64,000 nt of DNA. It comes from Halomonas cerina (GTDB lineage Bacteria > Pseudomonadota > Gammaproteobacteria > Pseudomonadales > Halomonadaceae). Location: positions 1 through 64,000 of the forward strand of contig NZ_JACHXP010000010.1 of NCBI RefSeq assembly GCF_014192215.1. The letters run 5' to 3'. The translations under genes and the position numbers were made by a program. Below, one piece after another: positions 16,175 to 25,307 of the stretch. A model generated the notes under the pieces. The model ran no database searches, was not told the origin of the DNA, and was given only the letters and a program-made list of their open reading frames with translations. How positions within the stretch are numbered: the stretch's first letter is position 1; every line of letters starts with the position of its first letter.

Positions 16175-18703
16175 ATGAGACGTCTGTTGTTTCTTGGCGC
16201 GACACTGATCCTGGTGGGCGTGGTCGCGGTGGCACTGCATCAGCCGGCGCCGTCGAGCGTGCCGGCCATGGGCCAGGAGAGCGCGGCGGCGGATCTCCGC
16301 TCCCGTCGCGGGGCGCTGGTGGATCAGGTCGTGTTCACCCGCGAGGATGAGGCGGGCCGAGTCACGGGCCTGATCGAAGCGGGCACCCATCAGGTCTTCA
16401 CCCAGGGCATTTCCAATCCCGCCGTCTTCCGCCGGCTGCGCGATTCGCTCGCCACCGGCTACGACCTCTCCTACGGCACCTCTAGTGAGCTGACCCTGAA
16501 CCCGGCCGGGCCGGAGTTGGCCGACGGCACCCTCAATCCCTTCCATGTGCCGGCCATTCGCGAGGCGCTCAACCGCCTGGTGGATCGCGAGTATATCGCC
16601 CAGGAACTCTATGGCGGCCTGGCCGAGCCGCGTTTCCTGCCGCTCTCCACCGCCTTTCCCGACTATGCCCGCCTGGCCGCCGTGGCCCGGGAGCTGGAGC
16701 TGCGCTACGCCCATGACCCCGACGCCGCCCGCGAGGTGATCCACCGCAAGATGGCAGCACTCGGCGCGCAGCTTCGCGAGGGCCTGTGGCACTACGAAAG
16801 CGAGCCGGTGCGCCTGATCGTGCTGATCCGCACCGAAGACCAACGCCGCCAGGTCGGCGACTATGTCGCCAACCTGCTGCAGGCGCTGGGCTTCATCGTC
16901 GAACGCCGCTATCGCACCGCCGAGGAGGCCTCGCGGATCTGGATCGCCACGGACCCCAAGGCCGGGCAATGGCACCTCTACACCGGCAGCTGGATCAGCA
17001 TCGAGGTCCAGCGCGATCAGGCGGAGGTCTTCAGCTTCTACTACACCCCCCGGGGACGTGCCGAGCCCCTGTGGCAGGCCTACGAGCCGGCCCCGGCATT
17101 CGACGAACTCGCCGACCGCCTGCACCGCCGCGACTACCGCGACTGGGAAGAACGCCAGGCGATGATGGCGCGGGCGCTGGAGCTGGCCATGCAGGATTCG
17201 TCGCGGATCTGGCTGGTCGACCAGCTCAACGCCTCGGCGCGGGCCGCCAACGTCGAGGTGGCCGTCGATCTCGCCGGAGGGCTCGCCGGCTCGGCGCTCT
17301 GGCCCTACACCCTGCGCTATGCCGACCGGGTGGGCGGGCGCATGGTGTTCGGCACGCCGGGGCTTTTGACCGAGCCGTGGAACCCGGTGGCGGGCAGCAA
17401 CTGGATCTTCGACCAGATGATCATGCGCGCGACCCAGGACCCGGTGGCGCTGCCCGACCCCTTTACCGGGCTCTATCGCCCCCAGCGCATCGCGCAAGCC
17501 GCGGTGACCGTGCAGGAGGAAGTGACGGTCGCGCGCACTCTCGACTGGTTGAGCGTCTCGACGGCGGCGGAGATCGTCGTGCCGGACGACGCCTGGATCG
17601 ATTGGGACGTCGAGGCGGGTCGCTTCGTCAGCGTCGGCGAGGCCCACGACGCGCCCGTCACCGCCCGAACCCGGGTCCGGGTGCGCTACGATGCGGAGCT
17701 GTTCGCGCAGCGCTGGCACGACGGTTCGCCGCTGTCGCTGGCCGACTTCGTGCTGCCGTGGATCCTGACCTTCGCCCGGGCCGACGAGGCGAGCCGGCTC
17801 TTCGACCCTGCCTACCTGCCCACCTTCGAGGTCTTCCAACGCCACTTCCGCGGCTGGCGCATCGTCTCCCGCGACCCGCTGGTCATCGAGGTCTTCAGCG
17901 ATCAGGTCTTCCCCGATGCCGAGACCCTGGTGGCCACTCGCGCGCCCGGGCCGCAGCCGTGGCACATCCTGGCCCTGGGGATCTTCGCCGAGCGCCAGGG
18001 GGAGCTGGCGTTCTCTTCCAACAAGGCGGACCGACGGCGGGTGGACTGGATGAGCCTGGTGGCCGGGCCCAGCGTGCCGATCCTCGCCCGCCATCTAGAG
18101 CGGGCCCGCGAGCACACCGCGTCGCCCTTCCCCGGCGTGCTCGACGAGTTGCTCGAGGAGGACGAGATCGCCGCCCGCTATCAAGCGCTCGCCGACTGGC
18201 AGGCGCAGCGCGGTCATTTCTGGGTCGGCAACGGTCCCTTCCTGCTCGATTCGGTCCATCCCGTGGCGGGCAGCCTGGTGCTCGAGCGCTTCCGCGACTT
18301 CCCCGACCCCGCCGACAAGTGGCTGGGCTTCACCCGTCCCGCCATTCCGGAACTCGACCTCGCCGGTCCCCTGGTCACGGCGCTCGGCACGGCGGACGAG
18401 GGCGACGCGGCGACGTTTCACCTGGCGGTGACCCTGGAGGGCGAGCCCTACCCGCCGGAGGCGATCGATCGGGTGCAGTTCCTGCTCTTCGACGGCCGCG
18501 GGACCCTGGTCGAGCGCGGCGCGGCCGAACCGAGCGCCCCCGGGCATTGGCGGATCGCCCCGTCCCCGGCGGCACTCGCCGGCCTGGGCGTCGGTGCCAA
18601 CCGCCTGGAGGTCGCCGTGACCAGCCACCGCGTGGCCCTGCCGGCCTTCGCCTCGCACGTCTTCGCCACGGTGCCGCCCGGCGGCACGGAGCCCTCGCCA
18701 TGA
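16175..18703 (+). CDS. peptide-type ABC transporter substrate-binding protein (SBP family 5)
   Basis: A very large SBP_bac_5 protein (842 residues from ATG 16175; usual length 500-600). A signal anchor 'RRLLFLGATLILVGVVAVAL' begins it. The fold is recognisable from 'LADGTLNPFHVPAIREALNRL', 'YDAELFAQRWHDGSPLSLAD' and 'GHFWVGNGPFLLDSV'. The last ~100 residues form an additional beta domain. ATG 16175 has GGAG five bases upstream, better than the ATG at 16157. It captures oligopeptides or other large solutes for the permeases downstream. Its TGA overlaps the next ATG, so it heads a five-gene operon. Confidence 0.9.
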   Translation: MRRLLFLGATLILVGVVAVALHQPAPSSVPAMGQESAAADLRSRRGALVDQVVFTREDEAGRVTGLIEAGTHQVFTQGISNPAVFRRLRDSLATGYDLSYGTSSELTLNPAGPELADGTLNPFHVPAIREALNRLVDREYIAQELYGGLAEPRFLPLSTAFPDYARLAAVARELELRYAHDPDAAREVIHRKMAALGAQLREGLWHYESEPVRLIVLIRTEDQRRQVGDYVANLLQALGFIVERRYRTAEEASRIWIATDPKAGQWHLYTGSWISIEVQRDQAEVFSFYYTPRGRAEPLWQAYEPAPAFDELADRLHRRDYRDWEERQAMMARALELAMQDSSRIWLVDQLNASARAANVEVAVDLAGGLAGSALWPYTLRYADRVGGRMVFGTPGLLTEPWNPVAGSNWIFDQMIMRATQDPVALPDPFTGLYRPQRIAQAAVTVQEEVTVARTLDWLSVSTAAEIVVPDDAWIDWDVEAGRFVSVGEAHDAPVTARTRVRVRYDAELFAQRWHDGSPLSLADFVLPWILTFARADEASRLFDPAYLPTFEVFQRHFRGWRIVSRDPLVIEVFSDQVFPDAETLVATRAPGPQPWHILALGIFAERQGELAFSSNKADRRRVDWMSLVAGPSVPILARHLERAREHTASPFPGVLDELLEEDEIAARYQALADWQAQRGHFWVGNGPFLLDSVHPVAGSLVLERFRDFPDPADKWLGFTRPAIPELDLAGPLVTALGTADEGDAATFHLAVTLEGEPYPPEAIDRVQFLLFDGRGTLVERGAAEPSAPGHWRIAPSPAALAGLGVGANRLEVAVTSHRVALPAFASHVFATVPPGGTEPSP

Positions 18704-19827
18704 GATCCCGGCAGGCAGCGGCCGTCACCGAGCCCTCCGCCCGCCGCGGCGGGTGGCGCGACCTGCGCCGCCTGCTGCTCTACACGGTCAAGCGGCTGCT
18801 GGCGCTGTTCGTCACCGTGCTGGTCGGGGTCTACCTGACCATCCTCATCGCCAACATGGGGGGGCAGGTGGACGAGCTGCGCCGCGTGCAGATCCGCAGT
18901 GAGGCCGCCGAGGCCGTGCGTGCCGACCCCGCCTTCCAGGACATGCCCGCCGATGAGCGCAATGCCCTGATCGAACGGCAGGTGGCGCTGGAAGTCGAGC
19001 GGCTGCGCCTCGACGAGCCCTTCCTGGTGCGCAGCGTCGACTACCTGCAGCAGGCGCTGCGCCTCGACCTGGGGCGTGCCGAGCAGATGCACAGCGACCG
19101 GGGCTCGCGCGACGTCTACGACATCATCGTCGAGCGCCTGCCGGCGACCCTGCTGCTGTTCGGTACCGCCAACCTGCTGGTCTTCTTCGTCTCGGTGTTC
19201 GTGGCCCTGTTCCTGTCGCGGCGCTACGGCAGCGCGCTGGATCGCAGCGTGGTCGCCCTGGCCCCGACCTCGGCGGCGCCGGGCTGGTTCTACGGCATCT
19301 TCCTGATCCTCGTTTTCGCCTTCGTGGCGCCCCTGCTGCCCGCCGGCGGCATGGTGGCCGTGCCGCCGCCGGAAGACGGCTGGGCCTACGGCGCCAGCGT
19401 GGTGCGCCACATGCTGCTGCCGGTGGCGGCCATGTTCCTGTCGCAGATCTTCATCTCCATCTATTCCTGGCGCACCTTCTTCTTGATCCACTCCAGCGAG
19501 GACTACGTGGAGATGGCCCGCGCCAAGGGGTTGCCGTCAGAGCTCATCGAACGGCGCTACATCCTGCGCCCCACCCTGTCGCCGATCGTCACCAGTTTCC
19601 TGCTGATGCTGATCGGGCTGTGGAGCGGCGCCATCATCCTCGAGCAGGTGTTCAACTGGCCGGGGCTGGGCTCGCTGCTCTTCCAGGCCATCGGTTACCG
19701 CGATACCCCGGTGATCATCGGTGGCGTGGTGATCTTCGCCTACCTGCTGGCCGCGACGGTGTTCGTGCTCGACCTCCTCTACGCGCTGCTAGACCCGCGG
19801 GTGCGCCTGGAAGGAGGACAGCGATGA
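18700..19827 (+). CDS. peptide-type ABC transporter permease (DppB/OppB-like)
   Basis: A 375-residue inner-membrane permease. An N-terminal transmembrane helix near residues 30-50 ('KRLLALFVTVLVGVYLTILI') is followed by a periplasmic loop and a C-terminal BPD_transp domain with the EAA motif region 'SSEDYVEMARAKGLPSELIE' and 'NWPGLGSLLFQAI'. It starts inside the stop of the substrate-binding gene (ATGA) and ends in an ATGA overlap with the second permease, indicating translational coupling. Confidence 0.9.
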   Translation: MRSRQAAAVTEPSARRGGWRDLRRLLLYTVKRLLALFVTVLVGVYLTILIANMGGQVDELRRVQIRSEAAEAVRADPAFQDMPADERNALIERQVALEVERLRLDEPFLVRSVDYLQQALRLDLGRAEQMHSDRGSRDVYDIIVERLPATLLLFGTANLLVFFVSVFVALFLSRRYGSALDRSVVALAPTSAAPGWFYGIFLILVFAFVAPLLPAGGMVAVPPPEDGWAYGASVVRHMLLPVAAMFLSQIFISIYSWRTFFLIHSSEDYVEMARAKGLPSELIERRYILRPTLSPIVTSFLLMLIGLWSGAIILEQVFNWPGLGSLLFQAIGYRDTPVIIGGVVIFAYLLAATVFVLDLLYALLDPRVRLEGGQR

Positions 19828-21176
19828 GCGGCGCACGCTGGCGGGAGGGGTGGCGAGAATTGCGCCGCTACCCCTCCGCGCTGCTGGGGCTCGCGATCAT
19901 CGCCGCGCTGGTGGCGCTGGCGCTCTACACGCCGATCGCCATCCCCTACGGCGAGGCGCTGGCCAAGTGGCGCGGCAGCGAGGCCTGGCAGCGCAATCCC
20001 GTCAATGCGGCCCCGCTGTGGCTCGACCGCCTCACCGGCGGCGAGGCGCCGCGCACCCAGGTCGTCGCAAGCGAATCGGCGCCGGTCGAGGTGCGCGCCT
20101 TCGAGGGCGGGCGCCGCCTGCGCATCCCGCTCGCCTTCGACTTCGATGCCGGCGACTTTCCCAGCGAACTGAACCTCTTCCTGCGCGCCCCGGGCCATGC
20201 GCAGCCGCCCTTCGCGCGGCTGAGCTGGCAGACGCCCGACGGACGTGAGCTGGCGCTGGGCGGGTATCGCATCGGACCACGGGAGCGCATCTCGCTGTCC
20301 CAGGACCGGGCGCTGGAGCGTCGGCTGGGCGGGCTGGTGCCCCACATCGGCCTGCTGGCCGAGCCGGGCTCGGCGAACGAACCCGACGCCGAGCCGCGGG
20401 TGCTGCCCGGGCGCTATACGCTGCTGCTGGACGTGCTGGTCTTCGACGAGACGGCGGCCTTCGACGCCGAGCTGGTGCTCTACGGCCGGGTGCACGGCAT
20501 CGCCGGCACCGACCATCAGCGCCGGGATCTCCGCCTAGCGCTGATGTGGGGCACGCCGGTGGCGCTCGCCTTCGGCCTGCTGGCGGCCGTGGGCACCACC
20601 GTCACCACCCTGGTGATCGCCGCCGTGGGGGTGTGGTATCGCGGCTGGGTCGATGCCACCATCCAGCGGCTCACCGAGGTCAACATGATCCTGCCGATCC
20701 TGCCCATCCTGGTGATGGTCGGCACCCTCTACTCGACCAGCATCTGGCTGATGCTCGGCGTGGTGGTGGTGCTGGGCATCTTCAGCGCCGGCATCAAGAT
20801 GTACCGGGCGATGCTGCTGCCGATCCGCGAGGCGCCCTACATCGAGGCGGCCCAGGCCTACGGGGCGAGCAATGCGCGCATCGTGCTGCGCTACCTGATT
20901 CCGCGCATCCTGCCGGTGTTGATCCCCACCTTCGTCACCCTGATCCCCACCTTCGTGTTCCTGGAGGCATCGCTGGCCGTGCTGGGCCTGGGCGACCCGC
21001 TGCTGCCCACCTGGGGCAAGGTGCTCAACGATGCCCAGTCGCAGAGCGCGCTCTACAACGGCTACTACTACTGGGTGGTGTCGCCGGCGGTGCTGCTGAT
21101 GCTGACCGGGCTGGGCTTCGCCATGCTCGGCTTCGCGCTGGACCGCGTCTTCAACCCGCGGCTGAGGAGCCTGTGA
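19824..21176 (+). CDS. peptide-type ABC transporter permease with large periplasmic domain (DppC/OppC-like)
   Basis: A 450-residue permease. After one helix ('ALLGLAIIAALVALALYTPI') there is an approximately 180-residue hydrophilic, beta-rich segment (about 45-225) before the BPD_transp domain with 'APYIEAAQAYGASNARIVLR' (EAA loop). DppC/OppC proteins are normally about 300 residues, so the extra domain is unusual. It may dock the oversized substrate-binding protein of the same operon (inference). Overlaps both neighbours by one to four bases. Confidence 0.9.
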   Translation: MSGARWREGWRELRRYPSALLGLAIIAALVALALYTPIAIPYGEALAKWRGSEAWQRNPVNAAPLWLDRLTGGEAPRTQVVASESAPVEVRAFEGGRRLRIPLAFDFDAGDFPSELNLFLRAPGHAQPPFARLSWQTPDGRELALGGYRIGPRERISLSQDRALERRLGGLVPHIGLLAEPGSANEPDAEPRVLPGRYTLLLDVLVFDETAAFDAELVLYGRVHGIAGTDHQRRDLRLALMWGTPVALAFGLLAAVGTTVTTLVIAAVGVWYRGWVDATIQRLTEVNMILPILPILVMVGTLYSTSIWLMLGVVVVLGIFSAGIKMYRAMLLPIREAPYIEAAQAYGASNARIVLRYLIPRILPVLIPTFVTLIPTFVFLEASLAVLGLGDPLLPTWGKVLNDAQSQSALYNGYYYWVVSPAVLLMLTGLGFAMLGFALDRVFNPRLRSL

Positions 21177-22162
21177 TGCGCGACCGGACGCTGCTGCGCG
21201 TGGAGGCGCTCGAACTGCACTACCAGACCCGGCAGGGGGCGGTGCATGCCGTCGACGGCGTGAGCTTCGACCTGCACCGCCAGGAGGCGCTGGTGGTGCT
21301 CGGCGAATCGGGCTGCGGCAAGAGCTCGCTGGCCAAGGCGCTGATGCGCCTGCTGCCGCGCAACGTCCGCCACACGGCGGGGCGGGTCACCCTGGACGGC
21401 GTCGACGTCACGGCGCTGCCCGACGAGCGCTTCCGCCGCGAGGTGCAGTGGTCGCGCCTGGCGCTGGTCATGCAGGCCTCGATGAACGCCCTCAATCCCG
21501 TCGTGCGGGTCGGCGAACAGGTCGCCGAGCCCTTGCGGGTGCTGCGCGGCTGGCCCAGGGGCAAGGCCCTGGCCAGGGCCGCGGAGGTGTTCGAGCTGGT
21601 GGGGGTGTCCACGGACTTCCTGGCCCGCTACCCCTTCGAGCTCTCCGGCGGCATGCGCCAACGCGCCGTGCTGGCCATGGCGCTGGTCGCCGAGCCGGCG
21701 CTGGTGATCCTCGACGAGCCTACCTCGGCGCTCGACGTGCTCACCCAGGCGAGCATCATGAACGCCCTGAAGCGGGTCAAGCGCGAGCTGGGTACCAGCT
21801 TCATCCTGATCACCCACGACGTGGCCACCTCCAGCGAGTTGGGGGACCGGGTGGCGCTGATGTATGCCGGCCAGCTCGTCGAGGTGGCCGATGCCGCGCG
21901 CTTCTTCACCGAACCGGCGCATCCCTATTCGCAGATGCTGATGGCCAGCGTGCCGCGCCTGCACCAGCGGGCCCGCCCGGAGGCGATCCCCGGCGAGCCG
22001 CCGAGCCTGGTCGTCCCGCCCGGCGGCTGTCGCTACGCCGAACGCTGCCCGTATCGCTTCGCGCGCTGCGACAAGGACCCGCCCGCCTTCTCGCTCGGCG
22101 AACGCCACCGGGCCCGCTGCTGGCTGCACGCCGACGATGCTCCGGCCGGAGGTGGCGCATGA
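21176..22162 (+). CDS. peptide-type ABC transporter ATP-binding protein (DppD/OppD-like)
   Basis: A 328-residue ATPase with Walker A 'GESGCGKSSLAKAL', Q-loop 'LALVMQASMNALNP', signature 'ELSGGMRQRAVLAMAL', Walker B 'LVILDEPTSALD' and switch 'ITHDVATS'. The C-terminal cysteines ('CRYAERCPYRFARCDKDPP', then 'ARCWLH') form the oligopeptide-transporter C-terminal Fe-S-like region. Start ATG overlaps the previous stop (TGATG). Confidence 0.95.
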   Translation: MRDRTLLRVEALELHYQTRQGAVHAVDGVSFDLHRQEALVVLGESGCGKSSLAKALMRLLPRNVRHTAGRVTLDGVDVTALPDERFRREVQWSRLALVMQASMNALNPVVRVGEQVAEPLRVLRGWPRGKALARAAEVFELVGVSTDFLARYPFELSGGMRQRAVLAMALVAEPALVILDEPTSALDVLTQASIMNALKRVKRELGTSFILITHDVATSSELGDRVALMYAGQLVEVADAARFFTEPAHPYSQMLMASVPRLHQRARPEAIPGEPPSLVVPPGGCRYAERCPYRFARCDKDPPAFSLGERHRARCWLHADDAPAGGGA

Positions 22163-23166
22163 GCTCGCCCCCCACCCATGGCGCCGATGACAAGGCGCCG
22201 CTGATCGCCGCCCGCGACCTGCACACCTGGTTCGAACTGCGCCAGTGGGGCTTTTTGCGCGTGGGCGCGGTGCGGGCCGTGGACGGCGTCGAGTTCGCCC
22301 TGGCGCCTGGCGAGGCGGTGGCCTTCGTCGGCGAGAGCGGCTGCGGCAAGAGCTCGCTGGCGCGGACCCTGCTCGGGCTGCACCGCCCCACGCGCGGCGA
22401 GGTGCGCTTCGCCGGCCGCTCGCTCGGCGACCTCGAGGGGCGCGCGCTCAAGGCGTATAGGGCCGAGGTGGGCTACGTGCAGCAGGACCCCTACGGCGCA
22501 CTGCCGCCCTTCCTGGACGTGCGGCGCATCCTCGCCGAGCCGCTGATCGTGCACGGGGTGCGCGACCGGGCCAAGCGTGAGCGGCGCATCCGCGCGGCCC
22601 TGGAGGAGGTGCGCCTGTCGCCGGCCGAGGCCTTCCTCGGCCAGTTCCCGCACATGCTCAGCGGCGGCCAGCAGCAGCGGGTGGTGATCGCCCGGGCGCT
22701 GATCCTCGCTCCGCGGCTGCTGATCGCCGACGAGCCGGTCTCGATGCTCGACGCCTCGGTGCGGGTGGAGATCCTCGAACTCCTGCGGCACATCCAGCGC
22801 GAGCGCGGGCTGACGCTGGCCTTCATCACCCATGATCTCTCCACGGTGCGCCACTACGCCGAGCGCATCTTCGTGATGTACGCCGGGCGCGTGGTGGAGA
22901 GCGCGCCGGTGGACGACCTGCTCGATCACCCCCAGCACCCCTACACCCAGGCGCTGCTCGCCGCCATCGCCGACCCCGACGCCGCCAACGCCACCCGGCT
23001 GCGCGAGGTGCCCGCCGGCGAGCCCCCGAGTCTGCTGCATCCGCCGGCGGCCTGCCGCTTCCACCCGCGCTGCCCGCACTTCATGGCCGGGCTGTGCGAC
23101 GTCGAGGATCCCCCCGACTTCGAACCGCGCCGCGACCACCGCTCGGCCTGCTGGTTGCATAGGTGA
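22159..23166 (+). CDS. peptide-type ABC transporter ATP-binding protein (DppF/OppF-like)
   Basis: A 335-residue ATPase with Walker A 'GESGCGKSSLARTL', signature 'MLSGGQQQRVVIARAL', Walker B 'LLIADEPVSMLD' and 'ITHDLSTVRHYAERIF'. The C-terminal oligo/dipeptide motif 'HPPAACRFHPRCPHFMAG' is followed by 'SACWLHR'. It is the last gene of the importer operon and starts in an ATGA overlap. Its final 105 codons recur almost unchanged at 29230-29546. Confidence 0.95.
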   Translation: MSSPPTHGADDKAPLIAARDLHTWFELRQWGFLRVGAVRAVDGVEFALAPGEAVAFVGESGCGKSSLARTLLGLHRPTRGEVRFAGRSLGDLEGRALKAYRAEVGYVQQDPYGALPPFLDVRRILAEPLIVHGVRDRAKRERRIRAALEEVRLSPAEAFLGQFPHMLSGGQQQRVVIARALILAPRLLIADEPVSMLDASVRVEILELLRHIQRERGLTLAFITHDLSTVRHYAERIFVMYAGRVVESAPVDDLLDHPQHPYTQALLAAIADPDAANATRLREVPAGEPPSLLHPPAACRFHPRCPHFMAGLCDVEDPPDFEPRRDHRSACWLHR

Positions 23167-23224
23167 GCGGTGGCGCCGGTGCGGAGGGCAATAGGCCAAG
23201 ACAGGCACCGAGCGCCAACGAAAA

Positions 23225-23254
23225 GCCCCCGAGCCGGCTGACCGACTCGGGGGC
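23225..23254 (-). terminator. intrinsic terminator (minus-strand direction)
   Basis: GCCCCCGAGcCGG and CCGaCTCGGGGGC pair around CTGA. The adjoining AAAA at 23221-23224 gives a T-tract only when read on the minus strand. It can end transcripts arriving from the flavin monooxygenase side; plus-strand termination after the ABC operon would lack a T-tract. Confidence 0.65.
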
Positions 23255-23439
23255 GATGCCTCGGGGCAAAGATGGGCCAGCGACTCATGCGTTCACGGTC
23301 AGGACGGCGGGGCCGCGATCCCCGACCACTTTTCGTGTCGGCGGGCGACAGTGCAGGACGAGGCAACAGGGCAGCGCTGGGCAGCTGCAGACATGGCCGA
23401 GGCGTTAGCTTAAATACGGACCATTTCTGTCTTGACGAT

Positions 23440-23545
23440 GGGGTCCACTATAACCCTCCAGCGGCATGTTGGTCGGGGGCAGGCCGTAGAAACACACCCT
23501 GCCGTTCACCGAGCCGACCACGGTACTACCGCGGGATGAATGGCA
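23440..23545 (-). pseudogene. relic of a YcaO C-terminus
   Basis: Minus-strand codons read 'VVGSVNGRVCFYGLPPTNMP' followed by 'LEG', clearly related to 'VVGSVNGDVRFHGLTPTSLA' plus 'LEG' near the end of the YcaO protein encoded at 3809-6019 (about 75% DNA identity over about 75 bases). It is only ~25 codons and has no start. The sequence after it changes abruptly near 23450. The rest of 23167-23703 contains no supported gene. Confidence 0.6.
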
Positions 23546-23703
23546 TCGTGGTCATGCAGGCACCTGCCAATGGGAGCAATTCCTAACGTGAATTGGGCCG
23601 TACCAAACCCTTGGGTGGCTTGGTCGATCTCTTGTTCTCCCCCTTGAGTTTGGGAAGGCGTCCATACACATCCTGGTCTTTCATTGCGTGGTGCGGGGCA
23701 CTT

Positions 23704-25206
23704 TCATGTCTTGTTCTGCCCAGGACCCTTGTTACGACGCTCCTCGGCAATATTACGATACCTCTCCGCCCAGAACGGCCCGAGATATTCACTGAATACA
23801 CTTTCGGCGCGGTGCGTCCTGAGCCCCATGTCCCGGAGGAGCCAGTCCGTATAGTGAGCGATATATCCGCCGATGAAATGGGCTTCCGGTTGATCCGGAA
23901 ACACCTTTGCGGTCCACTCCAGTACGCGGTCGATGTCCCTGTCCATCTCGTTCCGATTCGGCAATTCCAATTGCCCTTGGAAATACTGTGAGAGCCAATG
24001 GGCACTGATCTCTGATGTAAGCGGTGCGTTGCCAGAACTGGCATAACCGATGAAGCCCATACAGGGCTCGCCCGGCGGTAAAATATGGCGGTACAGTCGA
24101 AAATGGCCCGTCGGGCACACCTCACGCTGCAGCTCAGGTTCCAGAAACTTCACATCGCGCCGCCATCCCGTCGCGCAGATGACCGTGTCGCCGGCAATTT
24201 CCTCCCCGGTGTCCAGGCGCAAGGTTTCGCTGTCCACGAATGCGTCGACACCCGCCCGGCGGATGGAGACGAGCCCCTGCTGCACACATTCGTACAGCTC
24301 TGTACCGATGCCCTGATGATAGATGTAACGATGGATCGGTGCGTCCGGCACCATCTCCGCCGATATCCCCGCCTCGCGGGCCACTACCCGGCACTGCAGC
24401 CGCCAGAATAACCAAAGGACTGGCGCGAGTGGCCTGCCAATCCAGCGAAATACGCGCTCAGGGCGTGACAACGTATGAAAAGCAGGGAAAGTGAGGATTT
24501 CGGTGACACGATTGAAAATCCGCCTGTCAATGCGCTTTCCGGACAGATATCTCGGCAGCATCCAGTAGGGTCGACGGAACACCAATGTGCAGGAGAGCGC
24601 ATTGTGTGCCGCGACAGCGGCGCAATCCATTGCGGACTTCCCAGCGCCTATGACCACAACTCTTTGATCCTTTAGCGCCTCTCGATCCGGAGTCTGGCTG
24701 GAGTGGATGATTGACCCGGAAAACCGCTCCGATCCGGGAAAACTGGGAATATACGGCCAGGACAGGACACCATTGCAGACCACAACGAAATCGAAATGAT
24801 GCCCTTCCGGGTTTGTGCTGCCTCCAACCCGGCACGCCTCGACACGGAATCGGCCTCGCGAATCTTCATCCAAGTCGCGGCGCGATACCGAGAGTACTTC
24901 GGTCGCCAGACAGAGATCCGAACGGAGCTGGAACCGGTCAACGTAGGCTTCCAGGTAGTCACGGACTTCCTGCGCCGATGGAAACTCCGCCGTGCCCTTC
25001 GGGTAGGGGAAATCGGAAAACACATAGGTTTCGCGCGGATTGTTAGTGCCTAAACCCGGATAGGCTCGCGAGCGAGCCCAGACCCCGCCCAGGGTTGTCT
25101 CCTTTTCGAAAATGGTGACGCGAAATCCATCCTGCTTGAGCACTTTGGCACTGACCAGACCGGCTACGCCAGCGCCGATAATGCAAGCCGCTCCTCTATC
25201 GCTCAT
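23704..25206 (-). CDS. flavin-containing monooxygenase family protein
   Basis: A 500-residue FAD/NADPH monooxygenase. The FAD site is 'AACIIGAGVAGLVSAKVL' (residues 6-24), the FMO-type motif is 'FSGSIIHSSQTPD' (about 165-177) and the NADPH site is 'VVVIGAGKSAMDCA' (about 185-198). An 'ATG' motif ('VICATGWRRDVKFLE') precedes the C-terminal part. The family oxidises nucleophilic N/S atoms or ketones; the substrate is not predictable here. The gene is minus-strand inside the accessory block. The IS1182-type element lies about 100 bases upstream. A preceding frame on the same strand ends at 25196 inside its start codon region. Confidence 0.88.
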   Translation of the reverse strand: MSDRGAACIIGAGVAGLVSAKVLKQDGFRVTIFEKETTLGGVWARSRAYPGLGTNNPRETYVFSDFPYPKGTAEFPSAQEVRDYLEAYVDRFQLRSDLCLATEVLSVSRRDLDEDSRGRFRVEACRVGGSTNPEGHHFDFVVVCNGVLSWPYIPSFPGSERFSGSIIHSSQTPDREALKDQRVVVIGAGKSAMDCAAVAAHNALSCTLVFRRPYWMLPRYLSGKRIDRRIFNRVTEILTFPAFHTLSRPERVFRWIGRPLAPVLWLFWRLQCRVVAREAGISAEMVPDAPIHRYIYHQGIGTELYECVQQGLVSIRRAGVDAFVDSETLRLDTGEEIAGDTVICATGWRRDVKFLEPELQREVCPTGHFRLYRHILPPGEPCMGFIGYASSGNAPLTSEISAHWLSQYFQGQLELPNRNEMDRDIDRVLEWTAKVFPDQPEAHFIGGYIAHYTDWLLRDMGLRTHRAESVFSEYLGPFWAERYRNIAEERRNKGPGQNKT

Positions 25207-25307
25207 AAAATATCCCGCGAAGTTCCTGGCGGATCACTGGGTTCTCGGCAAAAATTCCACCAAGTGCTCGACCACCTGTTGGTAGCAAGGATGGGTGCCC
25301 TTCCTTT

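Noticed and set aside
16031..18094. 687-codon open frame on the minus strand opposite the ABC binding protein
   Set aside because: Low-complexity Gly/Arg/His-rich translation typical of the antisense of a GC-rich gene; no motif, and the plus-strand protein has clear family motifs.
16786..19827. 1013-codon plus-strand open frame spanning the binding protein and first permease
   Set aside because: Only its part from 18700 is a real gene; the upstream portion is an Arg/Ala/Pro-rich shadow in a second frame of the binding-protein gene.
23370..23415. GGCGTTAGCTT near 23400 as an attC end
   Set aside because: GTTAGCT does not fit GTTRRRY and no paired arms are found upstream.
23580..23600. CCTAACGTG / CACGTTAGG as the attC of the flavin monooxygenase gene
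   Set aside because: One short palindrome without the paired L arms of an attC; the gene cannot be called a cassette on this evidence.
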